From the NCBI GenBank assembly GCA_902788555.1, contig CADAKQ010000008.1:17552-81551 (forward strand): a stretch of 64,000 bases of DNA, written 5' to 3'. Positions 42,192 to 50,964 of the stretch are shown here, in pieces; the stretch's first letter is position 1, and every line of letters begins with the position of its first letter. The stretch is from an uncultured Lachnospiraceae bacterium (GTDB taxonomy: Bacteria; Bacillota; Clostridia; Lachnospirales; Lachnospiraceae). The notes under the pieces are model-generated. The model searched no databases. It had not been told where the DNA came from and saw nothing but the letters and a program-made list of their open reading frames with translations. A program made the translations under genes and the position numbers.

Positions 42192-44654
42192 ATGCGTATA
42201 ATGATAAAGCACACTTTAAAAAATATATTTTCAAAACCGCTTCGAACCTTGCTTTTATTCGTATGTATAGCAAGCTGTTCATTTTCGGCGCTCCTTTGCA
42301 TAGATATGTCCGGTTCGATGGGTTACCTCGTTAAGAATCTGCTTACCCAGGTAACAGGTACAAGTGATATCATCATAACGGATGAGCTTGGAGTGGATGA
42401 AGATAATTTGGACATGGATATACCGGTAAATGCATTGCTTATAACCACAAGACAGGGCGGAAGCATCGAGATACCGGAAGGCTTTTACAACTATTTTCAT
42501 TCGAAAAGCTATACTGTAGAATCTATGGATTTTGATATGGCTTATAAGATGCGTCTTATCGGAGAGGAAATTAACTTAAATGACGATGAGACTGCTATAT
42601 CGAAAAAGCTTGCCGAAAGCTATGGCTTAAGTGTAGGTGATGAGCTTGTCTTATACAGTGATGCGGGTGAGGCTGTTTCATATAAGATTAGTGTGATTCT
42701 TTCTGAAACCGGTATGGCAAACGGAGCAAGCCTTGCACTTCTTAGTAAAGAGGGAATGCTTAAGCTTGATTTTGACGGAGAGCTTATATATGCAGAGGCT
42801 TATATAGATGTTTTGGAGGATGATGAAGCGGACGAGGTTGTAGATATTCTTAAGGAGAGAGACTACAGAGCTGATGTCGGTAAGATTATAGATGACGGTG
42901 AGATTAATGCTATGATTAAGATTATAACGCTTATCTTCCTTTTAATGTTTGCCGTGTGTCTGCTGTTGGTAATATTTGTAACCATGTCTGTTTCGCAGCG
43001 TATAGTCAGTGAACGAATGTCAGTCGTAGGCACATTTAGAAGTCTTGGTTTATCCAACAGATTTACTACAGGATTTTTACTTGCGGAGACAGGACTTTAC
43101 GGTTTGTTCGGAGGTATAATCGGATGCGTTCTTTATAAGATTGTGAGAAGCATTTTGCTTGGAGGTATAATATCGGTTGATTCAAAGGATGCAAGTGTTT
43201 CGGTAGATTTCGGAAAAACCGGAATAGGTGCTTATATAGCAGTTATACTGGTTGCAATTTTCATAGAATGTATCTGTTCGATTAAGGAGATTGTTAAGGC
43301 ATCAAGAACCTCTATCAGAGACATTATATTTGATAACAAGGATACAAAGTATAAGCTTAACAAGGTGTCCTATACCTTAGGTGCAATTATGATTATTGTA
43401 TCAATAGTTTTACTTGTTGTAACCGATAATATTGCAGCTATGTTTATAAGCTTTGCATTTATCATATTTGGAATTTCACTTTTATTTCCGGTTTTACTTT
43501 GCCTTTGTTCAGGTCTTTTGGTAAAGCATTTCGATAAAAGGGAAAAGCCGGTTGCAAAGCTTGCAGCTCTTGAGTGTTTTGCAAGAAAAAGTACGGTGGG
43601 AAGCGGAGTACTTTGTATAACGGCAGCAGCACTTGCGATAGTACTTTTTATATTTGTTACATCGCTCGATGCGATATATGACATAAAGACCTTTGATGCT
43701 GATATCCAGATACAGCTTAATAACGATCAGAAGGCTTCGATGTTTTCTTACATAGATGATTTGGAAGGAGTAAGCGAAACTGAGACAGTTTATAAGGTTG
43801 AGAAAAAAATAACAATAAATGATTATACCAAGGATGTTAATATATTCGGACTTCCTAAAGAAGGTTTTTCTCTTTTGATCGGTATTAAAAATCTGCCTTC
43901 AGATATAGATAACGATACATTTTATATAGACAAAGCAATTGCGGATAAATTTGGTGTAAAAACGGGAGATGAGGTAGAGCTCACCTTTAATTCGGACAGT
44001 TATCTGCCTATAAAAAAGACACTTAAGGTCGGAGGATATATAGACAGTAATAATTATGATTCGACCTCTAATTCAATCGTAATATCAATGGATAATTATA
44101 TAGATATATTTCACGATTATCCGAGTGAAATATATGTAAGATGTGACAACCCTGAAGAGATAAAGTCAAAGATTAAAAAATACTCAGGCACTGTTATATA
44201 TGATGTTCTGACACTGGATGAATATAATGCCACGTGGGAAGGTAAAAAAACAGGTATGAAGTCTATGCTTATGCTTGTAATTATACTGGGAGTTGCGCTT
44301 ACGGTAATCGGTATGATAAGCAATCAGCTTATCGGCTTTGAAGGAAGAAAGCGTGAGTGTGCCGTGCTTATGTCGACGGCTATGACGAGAGATAAGCTTT
44401 CATTTATGTTTATCCTTGAGAGTATGATATCGTCGGCGATTGCACTTATAGTTTCTCTTCCTGCGGCGATTCTGGCATTTATTCCGTTTAGAAGACTTTT
44501 GAATTCGTTGGCAGGCGGGTTCAACGTATCCTATGATATAAAAATGTATGTGGTATTTCTGGTGATTTTGTGGGTAGTATTTACTTTGGTTTCACTGTTC
44601 CCGGTCAGGTCACTCAGGAAGATGAAGATAGCGTTGCAGCTTAAGTATGAGTAG
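42192..44654 (+). CDS. ABC transporter permease, FtsX/MacB type
   Basis: An 820-residue permease with two FtsX modules. Helix 1 (about 16-36) is followed by a large extracellular MacB_PCD-like domain, three helices (about 240-360), then a second helix set near 400-500, another extracellular domain, and the last three helices (about 690-815). YxxxRSIxD-like SRTSIRDIIF near 375 is the cytoplasmic coupling region. Such proteins work with MacB-type ATPases in peptide or antibiotic export, or as sensors. The ATPase gene follows 72 bp later. Confidence 0.88.
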   Translation: MRIMIKHTLKNIFSKPLRTLLLFVCIASCSFSALLCIDMSGSMGYLVKNLLTQVTGTSDIIITDELGVDEDNLDMDIPVNALLITTRQGGSIEIPEGFYNYFHSKSYTVESMDFDMAYKMRLIGEEINLNDDETAISKKLAESYGLSVGDELVLYSDAGEAVSYKISVILSETGMANGASLALLSKEGMLKLDFDGELIYAEAYIDVLEDDEADEVVDILKERDYRADVGKIIDDGEINAMIKIITLIFLLMFAVCLLLVIFVTMSVSQRIVSERMSVVGTFRSLGLSNRFTTGFLLAETGLYGLFGGIIGCVLYKIVRSILLGGIISVDSKDASVSVDFGKTGIGAYIAVILVAIFIECICSIKEIVKASRTSIRDIIFDNKDTKYKLNKVSYTLGAIMIIVSIVLLVVTDNIAAMFISFAFIIFGISLLFPVLLCLCSGLLVKHFDKREKPVAKLAALECFARKSTVGSGVLCITAAALAIVLFIFVTSLDAIYDIKTFDADIQIQLNNDQKASMFSYIDDLEGVSETETVYKVEKKITINDYTKDVNIFGLPKEGFSLLIGIKNLPSDIDNDTFYIDKAIADKFGVKTGDEVELTFNSDSYLPIKKTLKVGGYIDSNNYDSTSNSIVISMDNYIDIFHDYPSEIYVRCDNPEEIKSKIKKYSGTVIYDVLTLDEYNATWEGKKTGMKSMLMLVIILGVALTVIGMISNQLIGFEGRKRECAVLMSTAMTRDKLSFMFILESMISSAIALIVSLPAAILAFIPFRRLLNSLAGGFNVSYDIKMYVVFLVILWVVFTLVSLFPVRSLRKMKIALQLKYE

Positions 44655-44726
44655 GTTGATTAACAGGTTGATTTACAGATTGAGTTTTATATAGGTATAG
44701 TGGTTTAGGATGAAAGGAGCTTTGAT

Positions 44727-45398
44727 ATGAGCAGTATGATAGAAGTAAAAAATGTAAGTAAGACCTTTGGTAAGGGCGGCAGTGAAAATAAGGTTTTGAC
44801 AGATGCAGGCTTTGAGGTAAAAAAAGGAGAATTTGTATCTCTTATGGGTGCATCCGGAAGCGGTAAGTCAACACTTTTATACCTTATAGGCGGACTTGAC
44901 AGAGAGTTTGAGGGAAATATATTAATTGACGGTGAGGATATAACCGAGATGTCTGAGAGAAGGCTGTCACAGCTTCGGCTCGAAAAGATAGGATTTGTAT
45001 TTCAGTTTTATAATCTGGTTCAGAATCTTAATGTGGAGGACAATATACTTCTCCCTCTTACCGTCAAGGGTAAAAAAAGGTCTGAGCTTGAGCCTGAATT
45101 AAAAGAGATACTTGAGATAACAGGTCTTACAGAAAAAAGAAAAGCCATGCCGGCAGAGCTTTCGGGCGGACAGCAGCAAAGAGTAGCTGTTGCCAGAGCG
45201 GTACTTGGTAATCCGGAGATACTCCTTGCCGATGAGGCAACCGGTAATCTTGATTCGGTATCAGGAACAGAGATTATGAATCTTTTTAAAAAGCTTAATG
45301 AAAAGAAGGGTATAACCATACTTCAGGTTACTCATTCCGCTGATTGTGCAGCGTACGGCAATCGTACCATTAATATTGAAAACGGAAGAATCGTCTGA
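44727..45398 (+). CDS. ABC transporter ATP-binding protein (MacB/LolD type)
   Basis: A 223-residue ATPase with Walker A GASGSGKST, Q-loop VFQFYNLVQNLNVEDNILLP, signature LSGGQQQR and Walker B ILLADEATGNLDS, the last typical of the MacB/LolD/FtsE group. SD AAGGAGC precedes ATG 44727. It pairs with the FtsX-type permease upstream. Confidence 0.95.
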   Translation: MSSMIEVKNVSKTFGKGGSENKVLTDAGFEVKKGEFVSLMGASGSGKSTLLYLIGGLDREFEGNILIDGEDITEMSERRLSQLRLEKIGFVFQFYNLVQNLNVEDNILLPLTVKGKKRSELEPELKEILEITGLTEKRKAMPAELSGGQQQRVAVARAVLGNPEILLADEATGNLDSVSGTEIMNLFKKLNEKKGITILQVTHSADCAAYGNRTINIENGRIV

Positions 45399-45492
45399 TA
45401 CAATTAATTATGTTACAGTAACAAAACTTTTGATTTAAAGTTTTTACGGAATGAGAATTGAAACATAATAAATTATAGATGAGGAACAGTTC

Positions 45493-46203
45493 ATGATTAT
45501 AGCAGTATGTGATGATGAAAAAAAAATAAGAGAAAAGCTTACGGATGCCCTTTACGGATTTTTTGGAAGGCTTGATCTTACCTGCAAGGAATATGCGGAT
45601 GGAGAAGAATTACTGTCTGATATAAAAAAGGGCGTAAGACCGGAGGCACTCTTTCTTGATATTGAGATGCCTGTGCTTGACGGAATGGGTACTGCAGTAA
45701 AATTGCGTGAGCTGGATATTGATATACCTGTTATATTTCTTACCAGTCATACGGAGATGGCCATGGACGGTTATGAGGTATCTGCTTTTAGATTCCTTGG
45801 CAAGCCGGTGGATGAGGATAAGTTAAATAAAACTCTTTCGGATTTGAAGGAAAAGCTCATCGGAGGAAAACACATCGTAATCAGATATGAGGGTGAGGAT
45901 GTCGTTGTTCCGGTGGATGATATAGTATACATAGAGGCACAAAATAATTCCATAAGAATTGTACTTTCAAAAAGAGAATATACCATCCGCGGCAAGCTTG
46001 CCGATATGGAAAAACAGCTTTCACTGATAACAGATTCCTTTTACAGAATACACAGAGGCTATGTAGTAAATTTAAGACATGTGAAAAAGCATCGCGGTAA
46101 TGAGGTCATCGTTTCAAAGGATATCTCTTTACCACTTAGCAGAAGCAGCATGGCTGATTTTAAGATAAAGCTTTTGGAATATGTAAGAAACAGTGCGAGA
46201 TAG
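45493..46203 (+). CDS. LytTR response regulator
   Basis: A 236-residue response regulator of the AgrA/ComE type. The receiver domain has the acidic pair DDEKK near the start, the phosphorylated Asp in LFLDIEMPVLDG near residue 56 and Lys in LGKPVDE near 105. The LytTR DNA-binding domain (about 130-230) has VYIEAQNNSIRIVLSKREY, FYRIHRGYVVNLRHVKKH and SKDISLPLSRSSMADFK. The histidine kinase gene follows. LytTR regulators usually control adjacent export or peptide genes, here the ABC pair. Confidence 0.93.
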   Translation: MIIAVCDDEKKIREKLTDALYGFFGRLDLTCKEYADGEELLSDIKKGVRPEALFLDIEMPVLDGMGTAVKLRELDIDIPVIFLTSHTEMAMDGYEVSAFRFLGKPVDEDKLNKTLSDLKEKLIGGKHIVIRYEGEDVVVPVDDIVYIEAQNNSIRIVLSKREYTIRGKLADMEKQLSLITDSFYRIHRGYVVNLRHVKKHRGNEVIVSKDISLPLSRSSMADFKIKLLEYVRNSAR

Positions 46204-46315
46204 TAAGAGATTACTTGAGATAGAAAAAAACAGTGCAAGATAGGATTTAGGTATTTTAAGATGTTGGACAATCTTTGATAATGTTTCAAAGATTGTGTGA
46301 GATAGGATTAGAAAA
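46204..46315. other. Gap between regulator and kinase with short repeats
   Basis: AACAGTGC(G/A)AGATAG occurs twice (from about 46189 and 46231) and GAGATAGGATT recurs near 46301. A hairpin AATCTTTGA/TTCAAAGATT lies near 46271-46294. No peptide gene is visible. The repeats might be remnants of local duplication or LytTR-type sites. Confidence 0.35.
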
Positions 46316-47686
46316 ATGTTGCAGATAATTTATGATTTGGTTTATTGCCTTATCGAAGGAACAGCATATACTCTTTCAGCCTGGCTGCTTATAACAGGCT
46401 TTTTTGGTTATCCGTTAAAAAAAGTATCACACAGAAAAAATATGCTGATTACGGTTATTAGTATATATGCGATACTAAGTACAGTGCTTTGGGTTGTGAC
46501 GGATAAGCAGCCTTTTGAAACAACGATAAGCGGAGCGCTGGTTTTATTTTTACTTATTTATTTTATCACGCAGCTTTTATGTAAAAAGTTAAAGGCTTTT
46601 TTTATTACGATTACTGCCTTTGAAGTTATAACTGTTCTTTTAAGTATTTTAGATACATTGGATACTATGATTGAAGATAGCATAAATACTCCGGAATATA
46701 TGATAAAGATTACGATGATATTATTGACCTTGTTTTTAATTCTTATAGTATGGAGTTTATCATTTCTTTCGAGCAGGAGAAGAAAAGGGCCAATGGCTTT
46801 TTCTCTGGTTGTGGCAGTTTTTCTGGTGTTTCTTTTGATAGATAATGTTATCTTTTCTGTTCTAAAGATAGACAGATATTCCGATACGGAACCTTTGATT
46901 TCCCTTAGGTTTGTATATAGTGGGGATATGGGCGGCAGGACATACAGTATTATTATGCTTGCCATAACTGTAATCATTTTGCTTATCTGTATACTACTTA
47001 TCATAAAGGAATCTGAATCGATGTATTTTCGTGACAAAAATACCGTAAATGAGTACTATATCGAAGCCCAGAAGGAACACTATGAGGGACTTATAGCTTC
47101 CAATCGTGAGATAAGAAAAATAAGACATGATTTGAAAAATCATACCTACTGTCTGCAGGAGTTATATAAGAGCAAGAGATACGATGAGCTTGGTAGCTAT
47201 ATCGAGGATATGGCAAAGCTGGTTGAGCAGGCAGACACAAGCGTACATGCGGGTGATGAGATAGCGGATGCTATATGTTCGGAAAAGAAGAATAAGGCAT
47301 CTGAAAAGGGTATAACGCTTACGGTTGACGGCAAGCTTTCAGGCGTTAAGCTTTCGGCACTTGATACCTGTACCATTCTTGCCAACATACTTGATAATGC
47401 AATAGAGGCAGTGGAAAAGCTTGATGAAGATAAAAAACACATTGAACTGACATTTAAAAGAAATGAAAACTATATGATAATAACCGAGACAAATCCGACA
47501 CTTAATGAAGTGGATATACGGGATAATATAATAATAACAACAAAAAAAGATAAAGCAAACCATGGTTTTGGAATTATAAACATTAAAGAAACTGCTGAAA
47601 AATACGGTGGCGAGTGTTATCTTACATCATACAAGGAGAAAGAAGACTACTACTTTAAGCTTGAGATAATTTTACCTGTTGAATAG
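46316..47686 (+). CDS. GHKL-domain sensor histidine kinase
   Basis: A 456-residue kinase of the AgrC/peptide-sensing (HPK10-like) group. Six or seven membrane segments fill residues 5-240. The phosphoacceptor His is in REIRKIRHDLKNHTYCLQEL near 265-270. The ATP-binding GHKL domain (about 340-455) has ILANILDNAIEAVEKL as N box and HGFGIINIKETAEKYGGECY as the glycine-rich lid. No good SD precedes the ATG. It forms a two-component pair with the LytTR regulator. Palindrome C begins immediately after the stop codon. Confidence 0.92.
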   Translation: MLQIIYDLVYCLIEGTAYTLSAWLLITGFFGYPLKKVSHRKNMLITVISIYAILSTVLWVVTDKQPFETTISGALVLFLLIYFITQLLCKKLKAFFITITAFEVITVLLSILDTLDTMIEDSINTPEYMIKITMILLTLFLILIVWSLSFLSSRRRKGPMAFSLVVAVFLVFLLIDNVIFSVLKIDRYSDTEPLISLRFVYSGDMGGRTYSIIMLAITVIILLICILLIIKESESMYFRDKNTVNEYYIEAQKEHYEGLIASNREIRKIRHDLKNHTYCLQELYKSKRYDELGSYIEDMAKLVEQADTSVHAGDEIADAICSEKKNKASEKGITLTVDGKLSGVKLSALDTCTILANILDNAIEAVEKLDEDKKHIELTFKRNENYMIITETNPTLNEVDIRDNIIITTKKDKANHGFGIINIKETAEKYGGECYLTSYKEKEDYYFKLEIILPVE

Positions 47687-47777
47687 TGCCGGTTCTTGCC
47701 GGATGACTCAGGTACACGCATAGCGTTAAGCGACAGCGTGCTATGCGTGTACCTGAGTCATCCGGCAAGAATCGGCA
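47687..47777. repeat. Dispersed palindrome, copy C
   Basis: The longest member: arms of about 38 bp (TGCCGgTTCTTGCCGGATGA, then CTCAGGTACACGCATAG) pair with a single mismatch near the base. The core, read on the minus strand, is GCATAGCACGCTGTCGCTTA then ACGCTATGC. It starts one base after the histidine kinase stop. Confidence 0.9.
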
Positions 47778-47889
47778 TGTTATCTTTGTCTTTACTCTTT
47801 TATTATTTTTTGATATAATTGACTTCAAAGTATTAAAGTGATAAAGATGTGAATTTTTTTTATTTTATACATTTTGGAGGAGAATGATA

Positions 47890-49344
47890 ATGGATTTTAA
47901 TGGAACTATGATGCAGTATTTTGAATGGGAGCTTCCGGCTGACAAGACTCTATGGAAGGAGCTTAAGGAGGAGGCTGCAAAGCTTAAAACTGCGGGTGTT
48001 ACGGCTGTTTGGCTTCCACCTGCTTATAAGGGTGCCTGTGGTGCAACCGATGTAGGCTACAGTGTGTATGATTTGTATGATTTGGGGGAATTTAAACAGA
48101 AGGGTACAGTTGCAACTAAATACGGAACAAAGGATGAATACCTTGCAGCCATTAAAGCTCTTCATGATAAGGATATAAATGTTTATGCCGATGTAGTTCT
48201 CAATCACAGGATAGGTGCCGATGAGGTTGAAGAGGTTTCAGCACAGGAGTTCAATGAAAACAGTCGAAATCAGATGGTTGGTGATACCAAGACCATAGGT
48301 GCATGGTCAAAGTTCACATTTCCGGGACGTAAGGGAAAGTATTCTGATTTTACTTGGAACTGGACTCATTTTGATGGAATTGATTGGGATCAGGACAGAG
48401 CTAAAAAATCACTTTTCCTTTTTAAAGGTAAGGAATGGGATAAGGATGTTGATAAGGAGCTTGGTAATTACGACTATCTTATGGGAGCGGATGTTGACTT
48501 TGACAATCAGGAGGTAAGAGAAGAACTTGTAAGATGGGGTAAATGGTATACTGAATTTGCTGATTTGGACGGCTTCAGACTTGATGCGGTTAAACACATA
48601 AATAAGTATTTTTACAAGGATTGGCTTAAGCAGGTAGAAGAGGGTGTCGGAAAAGAGCTTTTCGCAGTTGGTGAATACTGGCATTGGAATGTGGATTTGC
48701 TTCAGGATTATATAGCGGCTACCGAGGGTATGGTAAAGCTTTTTGATGTTCCTCTTCATTTTAACTTCCATAACTGTTCAAAGGCACATGGTAATTATGA
48801 TTTAAGAAATATATTTGACGGAACATTAACAAAGATAAATCCTCTTATGTCTGTTACCTTTGTTGATAATCATGACAGTCAGCCCGGTCAAAGCTTAGAG
48901 TCATGGGTTGAGGATTGGTTTAAGCCGATGGCTTATGCACTTATCCTCCTTAGACAGGATGGTTATCCTTGTGTATTCTATGGAGATTATAAGGGGATAC
49001 CTGCATCAAAGATTAAATCTAAAAAGAGAGAGCTGGATAAGCTTCTTAAGCTGAGAAAGCTTAAGGCATACGGACCGCAGCATGATTATTTTGATGATCC
49101 TAACTGTATCGGATGGACAAGAGAAGGGGATGAGGAGCATAAGGAGTCAGGTCTTGCAGTCGTAATTTCAGATGGTACAGGCGGAACTAAGCGTATGTAT
49201 ATCGGAAAACAGTTTGCAGGTTGTCATTTTGCCGATGCTATGGGTAATGCGAGATACAATATCAAAATTGACGAGGATGGTTGCGGAAATTTCTATGTAA
49301 ACAGGGGAGCCGTTGCAGTATGGGTGCAGAAGGAAAATAAATAG
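47890..49344 (+). CDS. Cytoplasmic alpha-amylase, GH13_5 type
   Basis: A 484-residue alpha-amylase without a signal peptide. ATG 47890 is preferred over ATG 47884, because the SD GGAGGAG ends only 1 bp before 47884. The enzyme starts MDFNGTMMQYFEWELPAD as GH13_5 amylases do. Catalytic residues are the Asp in GFRLDAVKH, the Glu in AVGEYWHW and the Asp in FVDNHDSQPGQSLE; VYADVVLNHRIGADEVE is region I. It would hydrolyse internal alpha-1,4 bonds in glycogen or maltodextrin. The YerC-like regulator starts 11 bp later. Confidence 0.92.
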   Translation: MDFNGTMMQYFEWELPADKTLWKELKEEAAKLKTAGVTAVWLPPAYKGACGATDVGYSVYDLYDLGEFKQKGTVATKYGTKDEYLAAIKALHDKDINVYADVVLNHRIGADEVEEVSAQEFNENSRNQMVGDTKTIGAWSKFTFPGRKGKYSDFTWNWTHFDGIDWDQDRAKKSLFLFKGKEWDKDVDKELGNYDYLMGADVDFDNQEVREELVRWGKWYTEFADLDGFRLDAVKHINKYFYKDWLKQVEEGVGKELFAVGEYWHWNVDLLQDYIAATEGMVKLFDVPLHFNFHNCSKAHGNYDLRNIFDGTLTKINPLMSVTFVDNHDSQPGQSLESWVEDWFKPMAYALILLRQDGYPCVFYGDYKGIPASKIKSKKRELDKLLKLRKLKAYGPQHDYFDDPNCIGWTREGDEEHKESGLAVVISDGTGGTKRMYIGKQFAGCHFADAMGNARYNIKIDEDGCGNFYVNRGAVAVWVQKENK

Positions 49345-49355
49345 AAGGTGATTAT

Positions 49356-49646
49356 ATGGGGAAGTCGATAAGAAATGAAACCGTAAAGGAATTGTTTGAA
49401 GCTGTTCTTACTTTAGAAAATGTTGATGAATGTTATGATTTTTTTGAAGATGTATGTACAGTAAATGAGGTTACTTCCATAGCACAAAGATTTGCGGTAG
49501 CAAAGATGCTGAAGGAAAAACATACTTATTTAGAGGTGGCTGAAAAAACAGGTGCATCAACTGCGACCATAAGCAGAGTAAATCGCTCGCTTAATTATGG
49601 CAATGACAGTTATGATATGGTGCTTGAAAGAATGAATAAAAAATAA
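49356..49646 (+). CDS. YerC/YecD family TrpR-related protein
   Basis: A 96-residue all-helical DNA-binding protein of the TrpR superfamily. The helix-turn-helix is TYLEVAEKTGASTATISRVN near residues 60-80, and DFFEDVCTVNEVTSIAQRFA precedes it, as in the YerC group. It may be a metabolite-sensing repressor; ligand unknown. It is 11 bp behind the amylase gene and probably co-transcribed. Confidence 0.92.
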   Translation: MGKSIRNETVKELFEAVLTLENVDECYDFFEDVCTVNEVTSIAQRFAVAKMLKEKHTYLEVAEKTGASTATISRVNRSLNYGNDSYDMVLERMNKK

Positions 49647-49708
49647 TTTAAACATAAAAACAGTCGTTTCACAACAAGTATATTTTTAAAACTTTATAGT
49701 CCTTAAGA

Positions 49709-49807
49709 ATTGTCCCTCCTCAGTCGATATATTTCATAGAAAAGTACCTCCTATGAGTAGACTGATTTGTTTCGCATAATTTTGCGAGATGAAGGAGGGA
49801 CAATATG
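49709..49807 (+). promoter_or_regulatory. Structured leader that sequesters the SD of the next gene
   Basis: P1: ATTGTCCCTCCT (49709-49720) pairs perfectly with AGGAGGGACAAT (49793-49804), which contains the SD and abuts the ATG at 49805. P2: TCAGTC/GACTGA (49720-49725, 49760-49765) and TCATAG/CTATGA (49734-49739, 49751-49756). P3: TCGCA/TGCGA (49772-49776, 49783-49787). The result is a three-way junction of about 97 nt. A second anti-SD, ACCTCCT (49746-49752), lies in the P2 loop and could compete. TATAGT at 49695-49700 would place the transcript start at the base of P1. I recognise no known riboswitch family. Confidence 0.7.
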
Positions 49808-50881
49808 ATTATTAACCAAAGTTCTGTAGGCATGTCTTCTAAAAGCTCTGAGAAAAGAACTTACAGACAGACAAGCGGAACACTTATGCAAAACCTTTCT
49901 ACAGGTGCGATGAATTTTTCGGAAAATTCATTTTCAGCAACTTATGAAAGAAGCCGGGAGGAAAAAAATGATGAGTCTTCGGATAAGATGACAGCTATGA
50001 AAAGTGAGCCGTATTCAAGCTCACTTCCGTCAGCTCTTAAGGTAAGGGAGGATGGGAGAGAGGAATTTTTAATACAGCTCAGAATTTTTTTGATTGAATT
50101 CAGAAATAATCTGTCGCTTTTAATCGGAGCTAAGGATAAGGCCATGAGAAACCGACTTTTGGGAGGAAATACATGGGATTTAACCTCCGGTACATCAGGA
50201 AGCTATAATTATTGGAGAAGAACGGATTATTATAGCATTGAATATGAGGAAAGTGAGAGCATGTCCTTTGAGACACAGGGAAAGGTGATTACGGCAGACG
50301 GAAGAGAGCTTGATTTTAATCTCGAACTTTCCATGTCAAGAGAATACTGTGAAAAAAATGAGTTGCTTAATCAAAGTGTTGAGGCGATTATGACAGATCC
50401 TCTTGTCATAAGCCTTGATTCAAATCCGATATCCGTAAGTGACCAGAAGTGGTCATTTGATATAGACGGCGACGGAAAGAAGGACAGCATATCAATGCTA
50501 TCGAAAGGAGCAGGCTTTCTTTGCTATGATAAAAACGGTGATGGTATCATAAACGACGGAAGAGAGATGTTCGGCTCAAAGACGGGAAATGGATTTGCTG
50601 AGCTTTCGGAATATGATACTGACGGAAACGGTTGGATAGATGAGGCAGATGAAATCTATGACAAGCTTTCCGTGTGGCAGAAGGATGATGCAGGCAATGA
50701 TAAGATAATAAGCCTTAGAGAAGCAAAGCTCGGTGCGATATATCTTGGAAGTGCGAGCTCGGAATTTGCATTAAAATCATTGGATGATAATTCACATAAT
50801 GCCCAAATACGACGTTCAGGTGTATTTTTGCATGAAAATGGAAAAGCAGGACTCATCCAGCAGCTTGATATGGCACGATAA
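49805..50881 (+). CDS. EF-hand/calcium-loop-containing protein of unknown function
   Basis: A 358-residue protein without a clear signal peptide. The first 80 residues are Ser/Arg-rich and low complexity; residues 83-125 are helical (FLIQLRIFLIEFRNNLSLLI). The second half holds calcium-loop sequences: FDIDGDGKKDSI near 219, YDKNGDGIINDGREMFGSKT near 239 and YDTDGNGWIDEADEIYDKLS near 268, then VWQKDDAGNDKIISLREAKL. This is the pattern found after calcium-binding repeats in large RTX-like or surface proteins. The ribosome site is buried in a stem, so translation is probably conditional. Function is unknown. Confidence 0.65.
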   Translation: MIINQSSVGMSSKSSEKRTYRQTSGTLMQNLSTGAMNFSENSFSATYERSREEKNDESSDKMTAMKSEPYSSSLPSALKVREDGREEFLIQLRIFLIEFRNNLSLLIGAKDKAMRNRLLGGNTWDLTSGTSGSYNYWRRTDYYSIEYEESESMSFETQGKVITADGRELDFNLELSMSREYCEKNELLNQSVEAIMTDPLVISLDSNPISVSDQKWSFDIDGDGKKDSISMLSKGAGFLCYDKNGDGIINDGREMFGSKTGNGFAELSEYDTDGNGWIDEADEIYDKLSVWQKDDAGNDKIISLREAKLGAIYLGSASSEFALKSLDDNSHNAQIRRSGVFLHENGKAGLIQQLDMAR

Positions 50882-50891
50882 AAAAAATAAG

Positions 50892-50944
50892 AAGGGGCTA
50901 TCGCATTAAGTGAATTTTTCACTACGGCGATAGCCCCTTTTTTT
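50892..50944. terminator. Bidirectional terminator with nested hairpin
   Basis: AAGGGGCTATCGC (50892-50904) pairs with GCGATAGCCCCTT (50927-50939), with a nested AGTGAA/TTCACT hairpin inside and T runs on both sides. It separates two convergent genes. Confidence 0.9.
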
Positions 50945-50964
50945 GAAATTATATAATATATTAA

